Assembly: GCF_040869045.1 (NCBI RefSeq)
Contig: NC_090321.1
Coordinates: 72,697,183-72,761,182 of the forward strand
Direction of reading: 5' to 3'
DNA from: Eurosta solidaginis
Lineage: Eukaryota; Arthropoda; Insecta; Diptera; Tephritidae
DNA: 64,000 nt
The notes beneath the pieces were generated by a model. The model was not told where the DNA came from and ran no database searches. It saw only the letters and a program-made list of their open reading frames with translations. A program made the translations under genes and the position numbers. Positions 1 through 12,408 of the stretch are shown one piece after another; the first letter of the stretch is position 1, and each line of letters starts with the position of its first letter.

Positions 1-515
1 GTACCTGCGCTTCGAAGGGGCCCTTAGAGTCACAATAGCTTCCAGATAACTGTAGTATTTTTAGGGCGGATGTAGTAGCCATGACGAAAGCAGTAGAAAA
101 ACTGGGGGCAGCCACGTCAGTTTTTACATTGACAGCCGCGATTAAGACAATAATCTCGCATAGCATAACATCTAAAAGTCCGTTAGAGTGTAAGCATTCC
201 CAGCATTCATCAGACATCTATATAGAGTCTCAAGACATATGGAAATAGGAATAAAAAATTGGATAAGCTCGGTAAAAAGGGCACATCCCCCGAAGCTTGC
301 ACCGTAAACGTTCCAAAAAGATTAGACGAGGTTAAGAGAAGAAGAGAGTTGCACATGATCGTCCAAGCAGGAAAGTCGTGGACCCAAGCGCTGGGCTGCA
401 AAGAGTCGAAGCAGGTCCTCCAACCTTAAAGTAACAAAGTTACACTTATCCTTAAATAGAGATGACTGTAGGGTGATGACGGGTAGTCTGAGTGGACACT
501 GCCTTTCTCCCGAGT
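1..515 (+). mobile_element. LOA-like non-LTR retrotransposon, decayed 3' fragment
   Basis: By eye this aligns with about 9022-9705 of the full-length LOA-like element further right: the end of the reverse transcriptase region, the RNase H domain and the start of the C-terminal part. Good matches lie around 126-180, 340-405 and 478-505. The frame is broken several times, so no product is expected. At 385-387 this copy keeps a CAA glutamine codon where the full-length copy has a TAA stop (9580-9582). The fragment runs off the window edge, so its 5' limit is unknown. Confidence 0.75.
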
Positions 516-1215
516 AATGAAGGTGCTAAATCCTGCAGAGAGGACATTTGTGGCCACATAATAATGTATCTTATCTGGGATAAATTCGAAGTTAATAATA
601 GTGCTGGAGAACCCATATGACGAATACAGGCCAAGTTGGATGTTGTTCTCAGGGCGCCGTTGATTCCGACCAGCGCTGTTCGCTGTACACACGTCAACAT
701 TGTCGTAATGCTACCCGTGCTCAGTGCATTACCATTGGTGGGAGACTCCTGTTCTTGCTTTTTCTATAGCAGTACATGGCAACGAAGGTTTTATTTCATA
801 GCCCAATGCTTATCATAAAAGCTTTCTGAAGACCGTTCCTAAATATTTTTTTATCAAAAAAGAGCTACGGTATTCCCTAAAACGACGGTGGTCTGAAAAC
901 ATGTATCTTAGATCTATGAAATGGTTCCATTTTGGTAGGGTTGACAGATAACATATTTGACTGCCAGGCAATCTGCGCGGGTAACCACGCGGCAGCTATT
1001 GATTTGAAGGACCGTCAGAAGCTTGTTTACTACTACAACCCATAGTAGGGAAGGGACCCACAACACCCCCTTACTTTGAACATGTTCCCAGACTTTGGTA
1101 TGTAGAACAGCTTAAAGCAATTTCAATTGCGCAGGAATAAATTCATCCGACCCTGGAGAATTTTAAGGCTTCAAAGAATTAGAAGATCGCACAATTTGAT
1201 GCGCAAAAATACAAG
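516..1215. other. No recognised feature
   Basis: About 700 bases with only short ORFs in scattered frames and no match to other parts of the window. It may be the decayed 3' end of the neighbouring LOA-like fragment or unrelated intergenic DNA. Confidence 0.4.
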
Positions 1216-1335
1216 ACGCGATAAGCCTCCGAGGGGATTTACGCCAAGCTTCTCTTCCAATTTGAGTCGTGCTACCATAAAATTGTTCCTACAAATTGGC
1301 GAGACTGAGCCTAAATATTTTATGCCAACTCAGAA
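1216..1335 (-). mobile_element. tRNA-derived SINE, antisense 3' fragment
   Basis: The reverse complement matches the 3' half of the SINE at 15424-15771, including the parts corresponding to 15660-15760 (the AAGCTTGGCC-type block and the GCCAATT(T)GTAGG block). The tRNA-like head with the A and B boxes is absent. The copy is strongly diverged, so it is an old insertion. Confidence 0.6.
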
Positions 1336-3479
1336 AAAACGTTTTTCTAAGGATTTCGAAACGGGGCCTTGAACTGGACCATCGGTGTGGTGTATATTGG
1401 AGCGATTTTCTGTCATCCTTTTTTAAATTCTGTTGGGAAACAGATCGGCTTTGGTGTTATGCCATTTTTGGTTGGCTTTCGTGCAATTGGGATGACAGGC
1501 ATTCCTGCAGAGCCAAGCATCGTCAGCCATTTATGGAAGAATACCTGCGCCAGTTCATCAGAAAAGTTATTCTCCTTTTGAAGCTTCAGTGGTTCTGTCC
1601 TACTCATCACCCAGCTATAATTAGACATCTTCTTCTACTTTATCTTTCATTTCTGCTTCCTATACCTGTCTTTCCCTTATTCCATCTTTCTCCCTCCCCA
1701 TCTCACCCTATATCTTCCTCCTCATAACGCTCATCCACTCCCACTTCCACGTTCAAACAATTTTTAACCTTCCACAGTCTGGGCATATAGCAACAATGTC
1801 CGATTAAATATTGGGTCGGATGGAAGTGAGCCTCTTCATGTAGTCGCTTCTACAAGGGCTTAGTTGGGAAATTAGTTCTCTGGGACACTTTCCTACATAA
1901 CTGCAGCTCCACTATTGTTTCCTGAGCTGTATTGTTTTTCTCATGCCTGTATAGCACCTACATCTCTACAGTTCTTCTTCGCTGTCCTATATTGCGATCA
2001 GTAGAGCTTATACGGTGACCATGTGGTAAGCTGGAGCAGCTTCCCTCTACGTTATACCAAGGTGAGGTTTCTGCAATGCTGCTAAAAGCAGCTTCCTTTT
2101 ACTTGGTTTGTCCCGCCTGTGTTTCCCTATATGCACCACCAGCTTTTTCGCTGAGATGCGTGTTTCTATTTGATTCGCCTTTTCGTGGGAGTGACGTTAC
2201 CCATTTTGCTGGTGCCACCTAAAGACCGTGATCAGCCAACCATCTATTTAAGGTACACATGACCTGGTTTCGTTTAAGCTGGGGAAGGTCGCATTTTCGT
2301 CTCCTTGGGAAGCGAGGAGGAAGCTGATTTGTAACATGTACAACTAAAAAGACTTTTTTGTAAGGAACATTCGAAATATCACTGCCTAGTACCGAACCCT
2401 GCTCTTCTGCGGCTATTATCTTAGCCTTTCTGTTACCGCGAGGGGCTGAGTACGTTAGACACCTGGCTCTCGGGTAATCCCTAATTATTTCTATCAAGTG
2501 TTGAGGTTGAAATAGCGTCCTGATGCCTTGCAAGCAAACTAAAACCCTGTCGCTCAAAATGTGTTGCTTATCGGAGCACATGTAAGGAAGCACTCTGTTC
2601 GAAGGCCGACGCACTTATTTATCAGAATTTTATTAGGCTTTGCTGGTCTAGGGTATTTAGTCCAAGTAAAAACTCGTACCTTTTCTCCAATATCACCCTA
2701 CGTTTCGCCAAGCTCCTTGGCATCCTCAGGGCTATAATCTTTATTTTAAACAAAAAATAACAAAAAACCAAACAAAAACAAACAGAAAATCAATTTTTGA
2801 AAACACATATGTAAATCACTATAAAAACATTGGTGACAAACTTACATAAAAAGTATTAAATTAACGTGTAAACATCACACAACCTAAAACAACAAACACT
2901 TAAAACTAAAAACATCCATCAGTACCATGGTCATTGGGTACTTTTGTCATACTAAAATGTCATAAACAAGCCAAATAGCTAGCAGCAATAAACTTGGTGT
3001 CTTCTTTTCTGTTCATCGTTCTCTCCCTTCTTTGTAATATGTGTAAGCTTTCCAACGTGTATCTCTTTATCTTATTTATCTTTATTTTTTTGCATCTCTA
3101 TACTTGCCCTTCCCTAGGGAAGTCCCATGCCACTGTCTCCTTTCTTTGCAGAACTCACCTTTCCCCACTCTAAGGCAATCTGGAGTTCTCTTCTCCTATG
3201 TAAATACGCAGTTCCATTTGTACCAATATGTGTACATACAAACTCGAATCCATTTTCGTGAAATACTTTCGTTTTTCTCTGTGTCATCTATTTAGAATAC
3301 CATACCGCCTATTTCTATGTAGCTTACGCTTTTAACATTATTTGGTTATTGCCACCACAACGTACCTTTTACAGTTGGAATCAATACAATTTTCAGCTTA
3401 ACGATTGCTCTGGTTATCGCGCTAATTGGTAGAATGGTTTGGTAAGGTAAGTTTTAAATTTCATAGCGTTACCTCAATT
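1336..3479. other. Unassigned intergenic DNA
   Basis: No gene could be supported. The stretch has a pyrimidine-rich patch near 1620-1730 and an A-rich patch near 2740-2900. A 131-codon ORF on the minus strand (2614-2219) is basic but matches no family I recognise and has no visible splice partners. It could be a remnant of an old transposon. Confidence 0.35.
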
Positions 3480-4240
3480 CACAAAAGTCCTCACCAATAT
3501 TTTTTTCGAGACGTTAGCTTAACAGCATTTTTGCCCAAAACCTTTGGGAGGCCGATAGAAGTGCACATATATAAAGTCCAACATGGATGAAAAACTGTTC
3601 TCCACAAAACACATGCGTTCATCAAAGGCAAGTCTGTGAACACGGCACTGCATATGGTGGTTATAAACATAGAGAAAGCCTTGGAGTATAAGGAGTACGC
3701 CGTAGGAGTTTTTTTAGAAATTGCAGGGGCTTTCAACAAAGTCTCTACATTGAAGTAAATCCAGCATTAACCAGATGGTTCGGCTGCATGCTTAAATGCA
3801 GGAAGATTACATCGCAGTGGGGTCTGTATGAGACCACAAAATCGGTGGACGGGGCACGCCGCAGGGCGGGGTATTATCATCTCGGTTCTTACCGCTCGTC
3901 ATTGACCAACTGCTCAGGCGGTTCTAAGAGGGGCCCGTTAAACCTACGGCGTACGCAGATAGCGTTGCAGCTGTCATAAGTGGAAAGTGACTTTCAGGAG
4001 AAACCTGGTACAAACTATCGAGGAAGCATTCTTACTATTGTCATGGAAGCTCGACATGGAGGAATGGTTTAAGAAGGCCTCGACGGCACTTTGTGAAAGT
4101 CAACGAATGTTGCGTTGTACTTGTGGTATATCGCCCCCTCTCTCTCATTGATATTTACAATGATTGTAAAACCTTAGTGCTTGACGGGTGGACGGTCAGA
4201 CAAAAATTAAAGGGTGTGGCAGGCTATGAATGTTAAGCAT
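3480..4240 (+). mobile_element. LOA-like non-LTR retrotransposon, internal fragment with deletion
   Basis: The stretch 3503-3990 aligns with about 7870-8370 of the full-length element (fingers/palm part of the reverse transcriptase; a peptide like KITSQWGLYE is shared). About 4000-4160 then continues with 8540-8700, so about 170 bases including part of the palm are missing, and weak similarity runs on to about 4240. Frameshifts are frequent (the GTPQGG block is disrupted). This is a dead copy, independent of the one at 1-515. Confidence 0.75.
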
Positions 4241-4494
4241 TACTACCTTAGACTAAAAAAGTTTTCTTCTAATGTAAAATTTAATTGTTTGTTGGTTAGG
4301 ACCTTTGCGAATTGAGGTAACGATATCTAAGTAGTAGATATATACTAGTATATCGTGCTATCATAGCACCAAACCATATATAGAACTTTTAAAATAATTT
4401 TGGTTCCAAACTCTTTGAGCAACTTCTGCCACCAATAAAAGTATGAGTTGGGTTGAATGAGTATTGGGATTAGTTTGGGAATCTTTATTGAATG

Positions 4495-4505
4495 ACCTTG
4501 GTATC
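4495..4505. repeat. Left target-site duplication of LOA-like element
   Basis: The 11 bases ACCTTGGTATC occur here and again at 10052-10062, exactly bounding the element. This marks the 5' end of a complete insertion. Confidence 0.85.
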
Positions 4506-4883
4506 TAAACCCTCACTAGGGTAGGCACCTTGTCGTTGGTGTGAGGGCTTAGCCGAACTCCATAGCGCCCGACTATGAGGCGGAGCTGTTTAGGACTGAC
4601 ATCTACGCCGTTTCGCCTCATAGGAGGGCGGCGGGATGTCGGTGACCAAGAACTGCCAACCCCCTAATCCAGGGTGTTATGCGGACCGTGCCTATTGGAC
4701 GATTTGCAGCCAGGAGATAAATTCGGCTGTATTCGAACGGAGCCTTCCCGATACCGGGCCATCTCGGGAAGTATTTATGGCCTTACCGCAGTAAGGGGCG
4801 CTGCTGTGGCGGACGGTTCTTTCCCCGTATATAATACTGGACCGCTGAGCCCGCCTTGTCGGGCAGGTGGTCGTACGACCAAG

Positions 4884-6410
4884 ATGAACAACTCATTACC
4901 TGAATGTAATAAGGAGGATGTAAAGAGGAGGACTGAGTCGCAATCCAAGGACGACAAATACGAATTAAGCGATGCGTCGGACTCGGGGAGCGAGAGTAGT
5001 GCTGATTCAATGAACTCCGTGTTGGAGAAGCACACAAATGAAAACGGAGTAGAAGAGTGGAGAGGGGGACCGAGCAGAGGAAGTAAAAGAGCTCTCTCGC
5101 AGTACCGTGCAGCACTAAGAATTGTACAACGCTTGGGAGCAGTGGTCGACCCAACAGAAGTGGAGATCGAGCGCTTGGAATGGGCCCATGAAGCGGTAGA
5201 AGTAGGTCGAAGGCAGTTCAAAAGGTTTGCTGCGAGAAACCCTCGGTTCTGCAACCGGTACGAGGAGGAAGAAGCGTCGAATGGCAGAATGAAGAGGCAA
5301 CGTTCGGCAGAAGGCGACAAGCCTGCTTTCAAGAGGCAGAAAGGACCCAGTCCTAGAGCCGCGAGGCAGGGCAGTCGCATAGACAAGACAAGTAGGCCCA
5401 AAGCTGTAAGACAGATGGGTTCCAATAGCGAGGTAGCAACTACCTCGAAAGCTGCCAGTCAGAGGGAAGTTCCAACTACGGAAGTAGGAGATAAGCCAAA
5501 AGACTCCGACTTTCTCGGAGGCGCTAAAGGGAGTTAACGCGAAGACTCCGGTGTTCTCGGAGGTTCCAAAGGGAGATAACACTAAGACTCCTGCTTTTCC
5601 CGAGAAGATGAGTGATGTGGCAAAGCAGTCACTGACTGTGGCGCTGGTTGATCGTAGCAGTCCGTTCGGACAAATGACTACTGAAAGGTGGAGATCTGTG
5701 GAAAGGGAGCTTATTAGCTTAATGCTTAAGATGATGCGGGAACAACCAAGTAAGCCCCTTCCAACCTTTGATTCGGGGGGATGGTATAATGGTGTGAAGA
5801 TGATAGCGTGCGACAACATCGCGAGCTTGCGGTGGCTGGAGGAAGTCGTTCCAAACCTCCGCAAGGCACGAACGCGCGGTTTGAGGTGGTGGATAAAGCG
5901 CAAATCCCCACGGTACCAAAAGTTAAGGTATGGATACCATGCATGATGAAGTCGGAGGATACACTGCGACTTCTGCAGAATCAGAATCCGAACATACCGA
6001 CACAGGATTGGAAGGTACTTACTGTATCTCGGCCTACCGAGGATGGTCAGTTCTACATCTTCCAAATAAACAAGCAGGCGGAGGATATTTTGTACACGCA
6101 GCTTGGCAAAATGTCCTTTGGCACTGGCAAAATTTACATGCGACTCAGGAAAAGAAGTCCCGAGGATAAAAATCCTAACACGCTGGAAGTGGGCGAAGTC
6201 GAAAAGGACCTCAGAAGCCTAAGGGAAAAAAGACAGGTGGAGGTCCCCGACGTCACCACGAACGTGCTAGAAGAGGACCAACCGCTAAATGGTGCTGTGA
6301 CTCGCACAGAGGAACACACGGCACAACATTCACGAGGGGCTGAAGGGGGCCTCGAATACTCTAAACCCAATGGTGCTGCGAGTCCTACAGATAAACCTCC
6401 AACACAGTAA
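4884..6410 (+). pseudogene. LOA-like ORF1 (DUF4780-type nucleic-acid-binding protein), frameshifted
   Basis: ORF1 of LOA-type elements encodes the RNA-binding partner of the particle. I place the start at ATG 4884, because codons upstream from 4674 look like leader. The first part (to 5537) is acidic and serine-rich, then basic. A frameshift between about 5440 and 5500 moves coding to another frame, where three short repeats of the type KTPxFSE occur. The conserved C-terminal domain begins near 5605 (LTVALVDRSSPFGQMT). A second frameshift near 5840-5880 returns to the original frame, which continues through VPKVKVWIP and SFGTGKIYMRLRKR to the stop at 6408-6410. The last 41 bases overlap ORF2. 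The domain resembles DUF4780 of LOA ORF1 (from memory). The two shifts make it a pseudogene in this copy. Confidence 0.75.
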
Positions 6411-9400
6411 AGTGGCGTCGAGCGAACTCCTCCTAACCCTTGAGGAGGGTTCGTTTGACGTGGCGCTGATCCAGGAGCCGTGGCTCTCATCGGGAGGAAA
6501 GGTTTCTGGACTTAGCGCGCGCGGGTTTGGCGTTTACTACGCACAAACGGAAGGACGGGTGCGAGCTGCAGTAATGGTAAGGAAACAGCTGCATTCATAT
6601 ATGCTGCCTAATTACACCACCGAGGATCTCGTAGCGGTGGCCGTTGAGCAAAAGAATAAGCAGGCATTTATCCTGGCGTCCTGCTACATGGCCCATGCTG
6701 CGGAGGTTCCACCGATGGAGTGCAAAAGGCTAGTACAGGAGGAAGGGCGCAAAGGGCGGTTGGTCATAGGCGCAGATGCAAATGCGCACCACAATGCGTG
6801 GGGAGGAGCAGATACGAACGAGAGAGGCGAATCTCTATTTTGTTACATCCTGCAAACCAATTTGCAGATAGCCAACAGGGGAAATGTTCCTACATACATT
6901 GGTCCAACATCCAGCAATGTTCTGGATATTACATTGAGCTCCGAGCGTGATATATCAAGGTATGATTGGATGGTTCTCGATAGACCATCCTTCTCCGACC
7001 ATGCGTATATAAGCTTCAGCATCCCACTAAAGAGGGTAGAGAAGGGAGGAACCTTTAGAAACCCTAGGGCAACGAATTGGACTAAATTCCAGAAACATGT
7101 AGAAACGAAACTGGGACAACCCAAAGAGGTTGCTAATGTAGAGGAACTGGAGGAGTCGAATGAATTCCTAACAAGGACGCTTATGACTGCGTATAACAAA
7201 GCTTGCCCTCTAAGAAGATTCAGAGGAAAAGCAAAGCCGCCATGGTGGAGCAATGAGCTGAGTCTTCTAAGAAGACAGGTAAAAGAAATGTTTAAACTCG
7301 CAAAGACCGCGGAAAGCGAAGCGTGTCGGGACGAGTACAGGGATCTACTGAGGATCTACAAGCGTGAAATTACCAGGGCGAAGAGAAACTCATGGAAAAG
7401 TTTCTGTACGGACATAGAGTGCTCCAGTGAAACAGCACGGTTGAAAAAAGTCCTAGCAAAGGGAAACATAGTCCAGGGACTAATAAAGAAAGAGAACGGG
7501 GAATGGTCACGTGATAGTGAGGAATCCCTTGAGGTGCTTCTCGATACACATTTCCCATCGGGAGACGGTTTAGAAGAACCAGCAGACATCACTCACACTT
7601 CGATCACGGAGCTAGTGGTGCCGGGCTTGGTGACAGATACCAAGATCGAGTGGGCAGTGAAGACGTTTTCTAAGTTTAAATCGCCGGGCCCAGATGGTAT
7701 ATTCCCGGCCATGCTACAAGTCTCAAGTAGGGCGGTCGTGGAATGGCTTAAAATAATATTCGATGGGTGCATAAGACTGAATCATGTTCCGCACTCTTGG
7801 AGAACTGCTCGTGTAGCTTTTCTACCAAAGGCGGGGAAGATCGGTCACGTGTATCCCAAAGACTATAGACCCATTAGCTTAACATCATTTCTGCTCAAAA
7901 CCTTTGAGAGGCTGATAGATGTGTACATAAAGTCCAACGTGGATGGAAAGCTGCTCTCCACAACACAGCATGCGTACACCAAAGGCAAGTCGGTAGACAC
8001 CGCATTGCATAGGGTGGTAATAAGCATAGAGAAATCCCTGGAATATAAGGAGTATGCTCTAGGAGTCTTCTTGGACATTGCCGGGGCTTTCAATAATGTT
8101 GCAAAATGGGCGATTATGGATGGTCTTAATTACATTAAAGTACATCCTGCCTTAATCAGATGGATCGGCTGCATGTTAAATTGCAGAAAGATTACATCAC
8201 AATGGGGATTGTACGAGGCCACGAAATCAGTGGACAGGGGCACGCCGCAGGGAGGGGTGCTATCACCTCTGCTGTGGACACTGGTCATCAACCAACTGCT
8301 CAGGCAATTCGATGAGGGACCCGTAAAACTTACGGCTTACGCAGATGACGTTGCAATTGTCATAAGTGGAAAATGCCTTCCAACGATTAGTTCTTTGATG
8401 GATCGGGCGCTTCGGGATATTCATACCTGGGCATCTAATGTCGGGCTGAAAGTCAATGCGGAGAAGACGGATATGGTCTTGTTTACAAAGAGGTACAAGG
8501 TCCCAAATTGGACCAGGCCTAAGTTAGGAGCGGTGACCTTACAGGAGAAACCTTGCAAAAAATATCTAGGAATCATCCTAGACAGTAAGCTGTCATGGAA
8601 GCTCAACGTGGAGGAGAGGGTCAAGAAGGCCTCAACGGCACTCTATGCATGTAAAAGAATGCTGGGGTGTACGTGGGGCCTATCGCCCTCTCTTTCTCAT
8701 TGGGTTTTTACAGCGATTGTAAGCCCTATTCTATACTATGGAGTTCTTGTTTGGTGGAAAGCCACACAAAAAACAACATACATCAAAAAATTAGAGGGGG
8801 TATGCAGACTATCGATACTTTGCATTACGGGAGCCCTGAAAACAACCCCGACGGCTGCACTGTATGCCATTCTGCACATTCCACCTGTAGACCAGGTAGC
8901 AAAGAACAAAGCATTAACGACCGCAACCAGGCTCGGTGCTTCGGGGCAGCTTGAGCGCCGACCATATGGCCATAGTAGTATAGCGTCCTCAGTCACAAGA
9001 CGAACAGACTACATGATTCCCTACCTGCACTTTGAGGGAGATCTTAAGGCCACAATAGAGGTGGACGGTTGGCGCAAGGGTGCGCAAATGGCGGACGAGG
9101 TGATACATGTGTACACCGATGGTTCCAAAATAGTGGAAGGAGTAGGGTCTGCGGTATACTGCGCTGATCCGGAATTAAGCAGATCCTACAGGCTGCCGGA
9201 TTACTGTAGCGTTTTCCAAGCGAAAATATTAGCCGTAACCAAAGCAGTAGAAACCCTGGAAGAGAATAGCTTAAGCTGCAACCGTGTTAACTTTTATATT
9301 GACAGTCAAGCAGCAATTAAGGCAATAATCTCGCATAGCACAGCATCTAAATGCGTGTTAGAGTGTAAGCAGTCTCTGGAGAGAATCGGGACAGGGAGAA

Positions 9401-9951
9401 GCATACATCTATATTGGGTCCCAGGGCATATGGGAATAGATGGGAATGAAAAAGCGGACGAATTAGCTAAAAAGGGCGCATCCCTTGAAGCTTGCTCCGT
9501 AGACGTCCCAATTAGATTGGGCGAGATTAAGCGAAGGCGAGAGGTGCACATGATCGACCAAGCAGAAAAGGCGTGGGTTTAAGCGCGGGGCTGTAAAGTG
9601 TCGAAGATTATGTGTAGGTCTTACAACCTTAGACTAACACAGTTGCTTCTATCATTAAAAAGAGAGGACTGTAGACTCATGACGGGTATTCTGACTGGAC
9701 ACTGCCTTCTGGCGTCACATGCCTTTAAATTAGGCTCGGTCAGTGATAGCAGGTGTAGGAAGTGCGGGTTGGAGGAGGAAACGATCGAGCACGTTCTGTG
9801 CTCGTGCCCTGCACTTGCCAGGCTAAGACTCCAGCTATTAGGAGTGATACAGCTATCAGATCTAGAAGCAGCAAGTGGCTTAAGTCCTAGGAAGCTTCTA
9901 GTATTTGCCAAGAGGACGGAGTTATTTTATAACATAGGTCCTGGTTTTTGA
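6370..9951 (+). pseudogene. LOA-like ORF2: endonuclease, reverse transcriptase, RNase H, with one nonsense codon
   Basis: This is the polyprotein for target-primed reverse transcription. The apurinic-type endonuclease occupies about residues 1-225 (VLQINLQHSK, GADANAHHNAW, SDHAYI). The reverse transcriptase follows (SPGPDG, YRPISLTS, GTPQGGVLSPLLW, YADDVAIV near residue 657). RNase H starts near residue 912 (YTDGSK, YIDSQAA, WVPGHMGIDGNEKADEL). A zinc knuckle CRKCG..HVLCSC lies at the end. The frame is continuous from 6370 to 9951 except for TAA at 9580-9582; the fragment at 1-515 has CAA there, so this is probably a C-to-T change. The RNase H position normally held by a catalytic glutamate reads lysine (FQAKILAV), likely another inactivating change. 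The start ATG overlaps the ORF1 end. Confidence 0.88.
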
Positions 9952-10051
9952 TAGGGTTTTTCAGTTTGGTCGTTAAAACAAACTTCTGGTAACACTACGG
10001 AGTCAATCAGTCTATGTGAGGTCCTCATGGACCGGCCAGTTCAACCTACCT

Positions 10052-10062
10052 ACCTTGGTATC
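10052..10062. repeat. Right target-site duplication of LOA-like element
   Basis: Second copy of ACCTTGGTATC directly after the element's 3' end; it pairs with 4495-4505. Confidence 0.85.
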
Positions 10063-10196
10063 ATTCTGTAACAAATTAAGGACCTTTTCTTGGGTCTCCT
10101 TCGAGAGTTTTTTGCAATGCCGGAATTGTTTGGGGGCCGTTTGGGAATATTTGGGAAAATCTTCATTTCCTTGTTAGGAAAGGAAGCTCTCACAGT

Positions 10197-11660
10197 TCGC
10201 CAGACACTTTCATCGTGAGCGCAGGACTTGTTAACTGCGTCTACTGGCAGCCGATGGAAACATTGGCATCCAACCACCTAGCCATACTACTTTCTCTCGA
10301 GCGATCTGCCGACTTCATCACTCTGAAAAACGCACTTTCATCAATTTCAAAAAAAAAAGTGGAAAGATTACAAAACTTATACAGACAATCTGCTGCCCTC
10401 CCTATCCGGACCTCTGACCGTCAAGGGGAGCGTGCTTTGCGCAAGATCATCGAATCCGCGTCGGATCGTTTCATTCTCGCCGGAAAAACTCACCACATTC
10501 CCCCAGTTACTCACCCCTCGAACCGCGCATGCCTATATAATCTTTTGATACAGTGAACCACGGCACATTAATGCAAGACTTGGAAGGGTCCTCCCTTCAT
10601 CCAAGTCTCAAAAGGTGGACCGCAATTTATCTGCCTGGTCGGCAAGCATCGGTGAGTTCAGGAACACAACATCTAAACCCAGAAAAATTAAACAAGGGTA
10701 CCACAGGGTGGTGTCCTATCCCCACTTCTGTTTAACTTCTACATATCGAAGCTACCTTCACCACCAGAAAGAGTCACTATCTAATCTTTGGTGTGACGTT
10801 CGATCAGGATCTACATTTTGAAAATCATGCAACCGCAATCGTTCCTAAAATCCAGAGCCGTAATAAAATCCTCAAATCTATTGCCGGCAGCACTTGGGGT
10901 AAAGACAAAAAAAAGCTCATTACCACTTACAAAGCAATTGACCGAACGATAGCATGCTACGCGTCCCCGATATGGTCGCCAAGCCTAAAGGTTACTCACT
11001 GGAAGAAAATACACGCCTGCCAAAATACTGCCCTTAGAACCGCTACGGGCTGGCTGTCTTCTTATGTCCCATTAGGGAGAGAAATGAAATACTGAGCAAA
11101 CAGTTTCTGTTGAATACCCAAAAACCTGAGCATCTCAACAGACATCTGATTGATGAGGCATAACCTTCCAGGGGCTGAAGGGGTCATCTCCGTAAGCATT
11201 ATGAGGAAATACGGCACACGAAAACACAGTCGTATAAAGCAAAAAAGCACAAGCAGGTCCTTAGTGATATCCACACACAGGCACCGGACCTCTATGTCAG
11301 GCATTGCCCAGCGAATCCAGTTCTTAAAGAAAAATACCCAGAACTCGCAGAAGAGGAACGCACCCTCCCTAGGGAAACGCGCGTCACTCTAGCTCAACTT
11401 CGATCTGGGTAATGAAACGGTTAAACTTTTCCCTATCCAGAATCAACAACGACATACAAAATGTATGTCCTGCTTGCAATGTGTCCCCTCATGACACCAA
11501 CTCTTCAATTGTAATGTGGAACCAACGCCTCTAACATCCCTCTCATTATGGTCCACCCCTGTTGAAACAACAAGTTTCTTTGGACTCCCGTTAGAGGACA
11601 TTGATGACAATTTGTGATCGATCGCACCTATTGGATGGGGCGAAGCGCTGCTACCACAAC
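10197..11660 (+). mobile_element. Jockey-like non-LTR element, internally deleted copy
   Basis: This is the same family as the full-length element at 18966-23253 (there on the minus strand). Similarity starts inside the endonuclease (the part matching about 21757) and runs to the 3' tail near 11640. Two internal deletions are visible: near 10520, where the end of the endonuclease and most of the reverse transcriptase fingers are missing, and near 10780, where the part with the YADD active site is missing. Frameshifts are common. Unlike the long copy, it has no MITE in the C-terminal coding region near 11060, so it shows the empty target. Confidence 0.85.
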
Positions 11661-11676
11661 AACAATGCCAATGACT

Positions 11677-12408
11677 GCACAATAATGGCCACACGTCGAT
11701 GAGCTCTGTAATAAAATAAACAGCTATCTCCGTGATCTCTCCAGTTTTTTCGCCTGGCGAAACCTGACATTGGCACTGACCAAATCATCGGCGACCTTAT
11801 TTACAACATGGACACGGAAAATATCAATTAGGGAGAGAATAAAAAACTGAACAAATTCTGTTGAATACCCAGAAACGTGGGTATTCCAACAGACATCTAA
11901 TTAAAGTGTCTCCACCTCGCAGGGGCTTAAGAAGTTATCTCCGCAAGCATTATGAGGAAATACGGCACCTGAGAACACAGCTGTATATAGAAGAAAAGCG
12001 CATTATCATCCACACAATAGCGTCGGACCTCTATGCCAACAATTGCCCGCGAACACCGTTGTTAAAGATTAGTAATTCGCAGAAGAGGAAAGCGTTCTAC
12101 CTAAGGAGATGAGCGTCACTCTAGCTCAACTTCGAGCAGGATACTGTAACAGGTTAAACTTTCACCTATCCGGAAAAAGACCCGACATACATAATGTGTG
12201 TCCTGCTTTCAATGTATCCCCACATGACACCAACCATCTCTTTAGTTGTAATGTGGAAACAACCTCTAACACCTCTCTTACTCTGGGCCGCCCCTGTTGA
12301 AACTGCAAGTTTCCTTGGACTCCTGTAGAGGATACTGATGACAATTTGTGAGTGGTCGCACCTATTGGATGGGGCGATACACTGATACAAAAACAACAGC
12401 AATAACAA
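11677..12408 (+). mobile_element. Jockey-like non-LTR element, second deleted copy in tandem
   Basis: It starts directly after the CAA-rich tail of the preceding copy, with the part of the reverse transcriptase just after the YADD box (ACTGCACAATAATGGCC). It jumps near 11820 to the C-terminal region and ends in a similar CAA-rich tail near 12385-12408. The C-terminal zinc-finger block is recognisable at about 12190-12250 but frames are broken. The two copies differ enough to be separate old insertions rather than a recent duplication. Confidence 0.8.

Larger units (their letters stand above)
4506..10051 (+). mobile_element. Full-length LOA-clade non-LTR retrotransposon (Bilbo/LOA-like)
   Basis: A 5.55-kb element bounded by a perfect 11-bp target duplication. 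It has a 5' leader (4506-4883), ORF1, an overlapping ORF2 with endonuclease, reverse transcriptase, RNase H and a C-terminal zinc knuckle, and a short 3' end (CAGTTCAACCTACCT) without a poly(A) tail. The domain order and the ORF1 type point to the LOA clade; this family assignment is from remembered members. Both ORFs are damaged, so this copy cannot make its own proteins, although its ends are intact. Related fragments lie at 1-515, 3480-4240 and 60290-60356. Confidence 0.88.

Noticed and set aside
2219..2614. 131-codon minus-strand ORF as a gene
   Set aside because: No family recognised, no splice partners, and it lies in repeat-rich DNA; kept only as a note.
5115..6065. 316-codon minus-strand ORF
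   Set aside because: Antisense to LOA-like ORF1; no recognisable motif.
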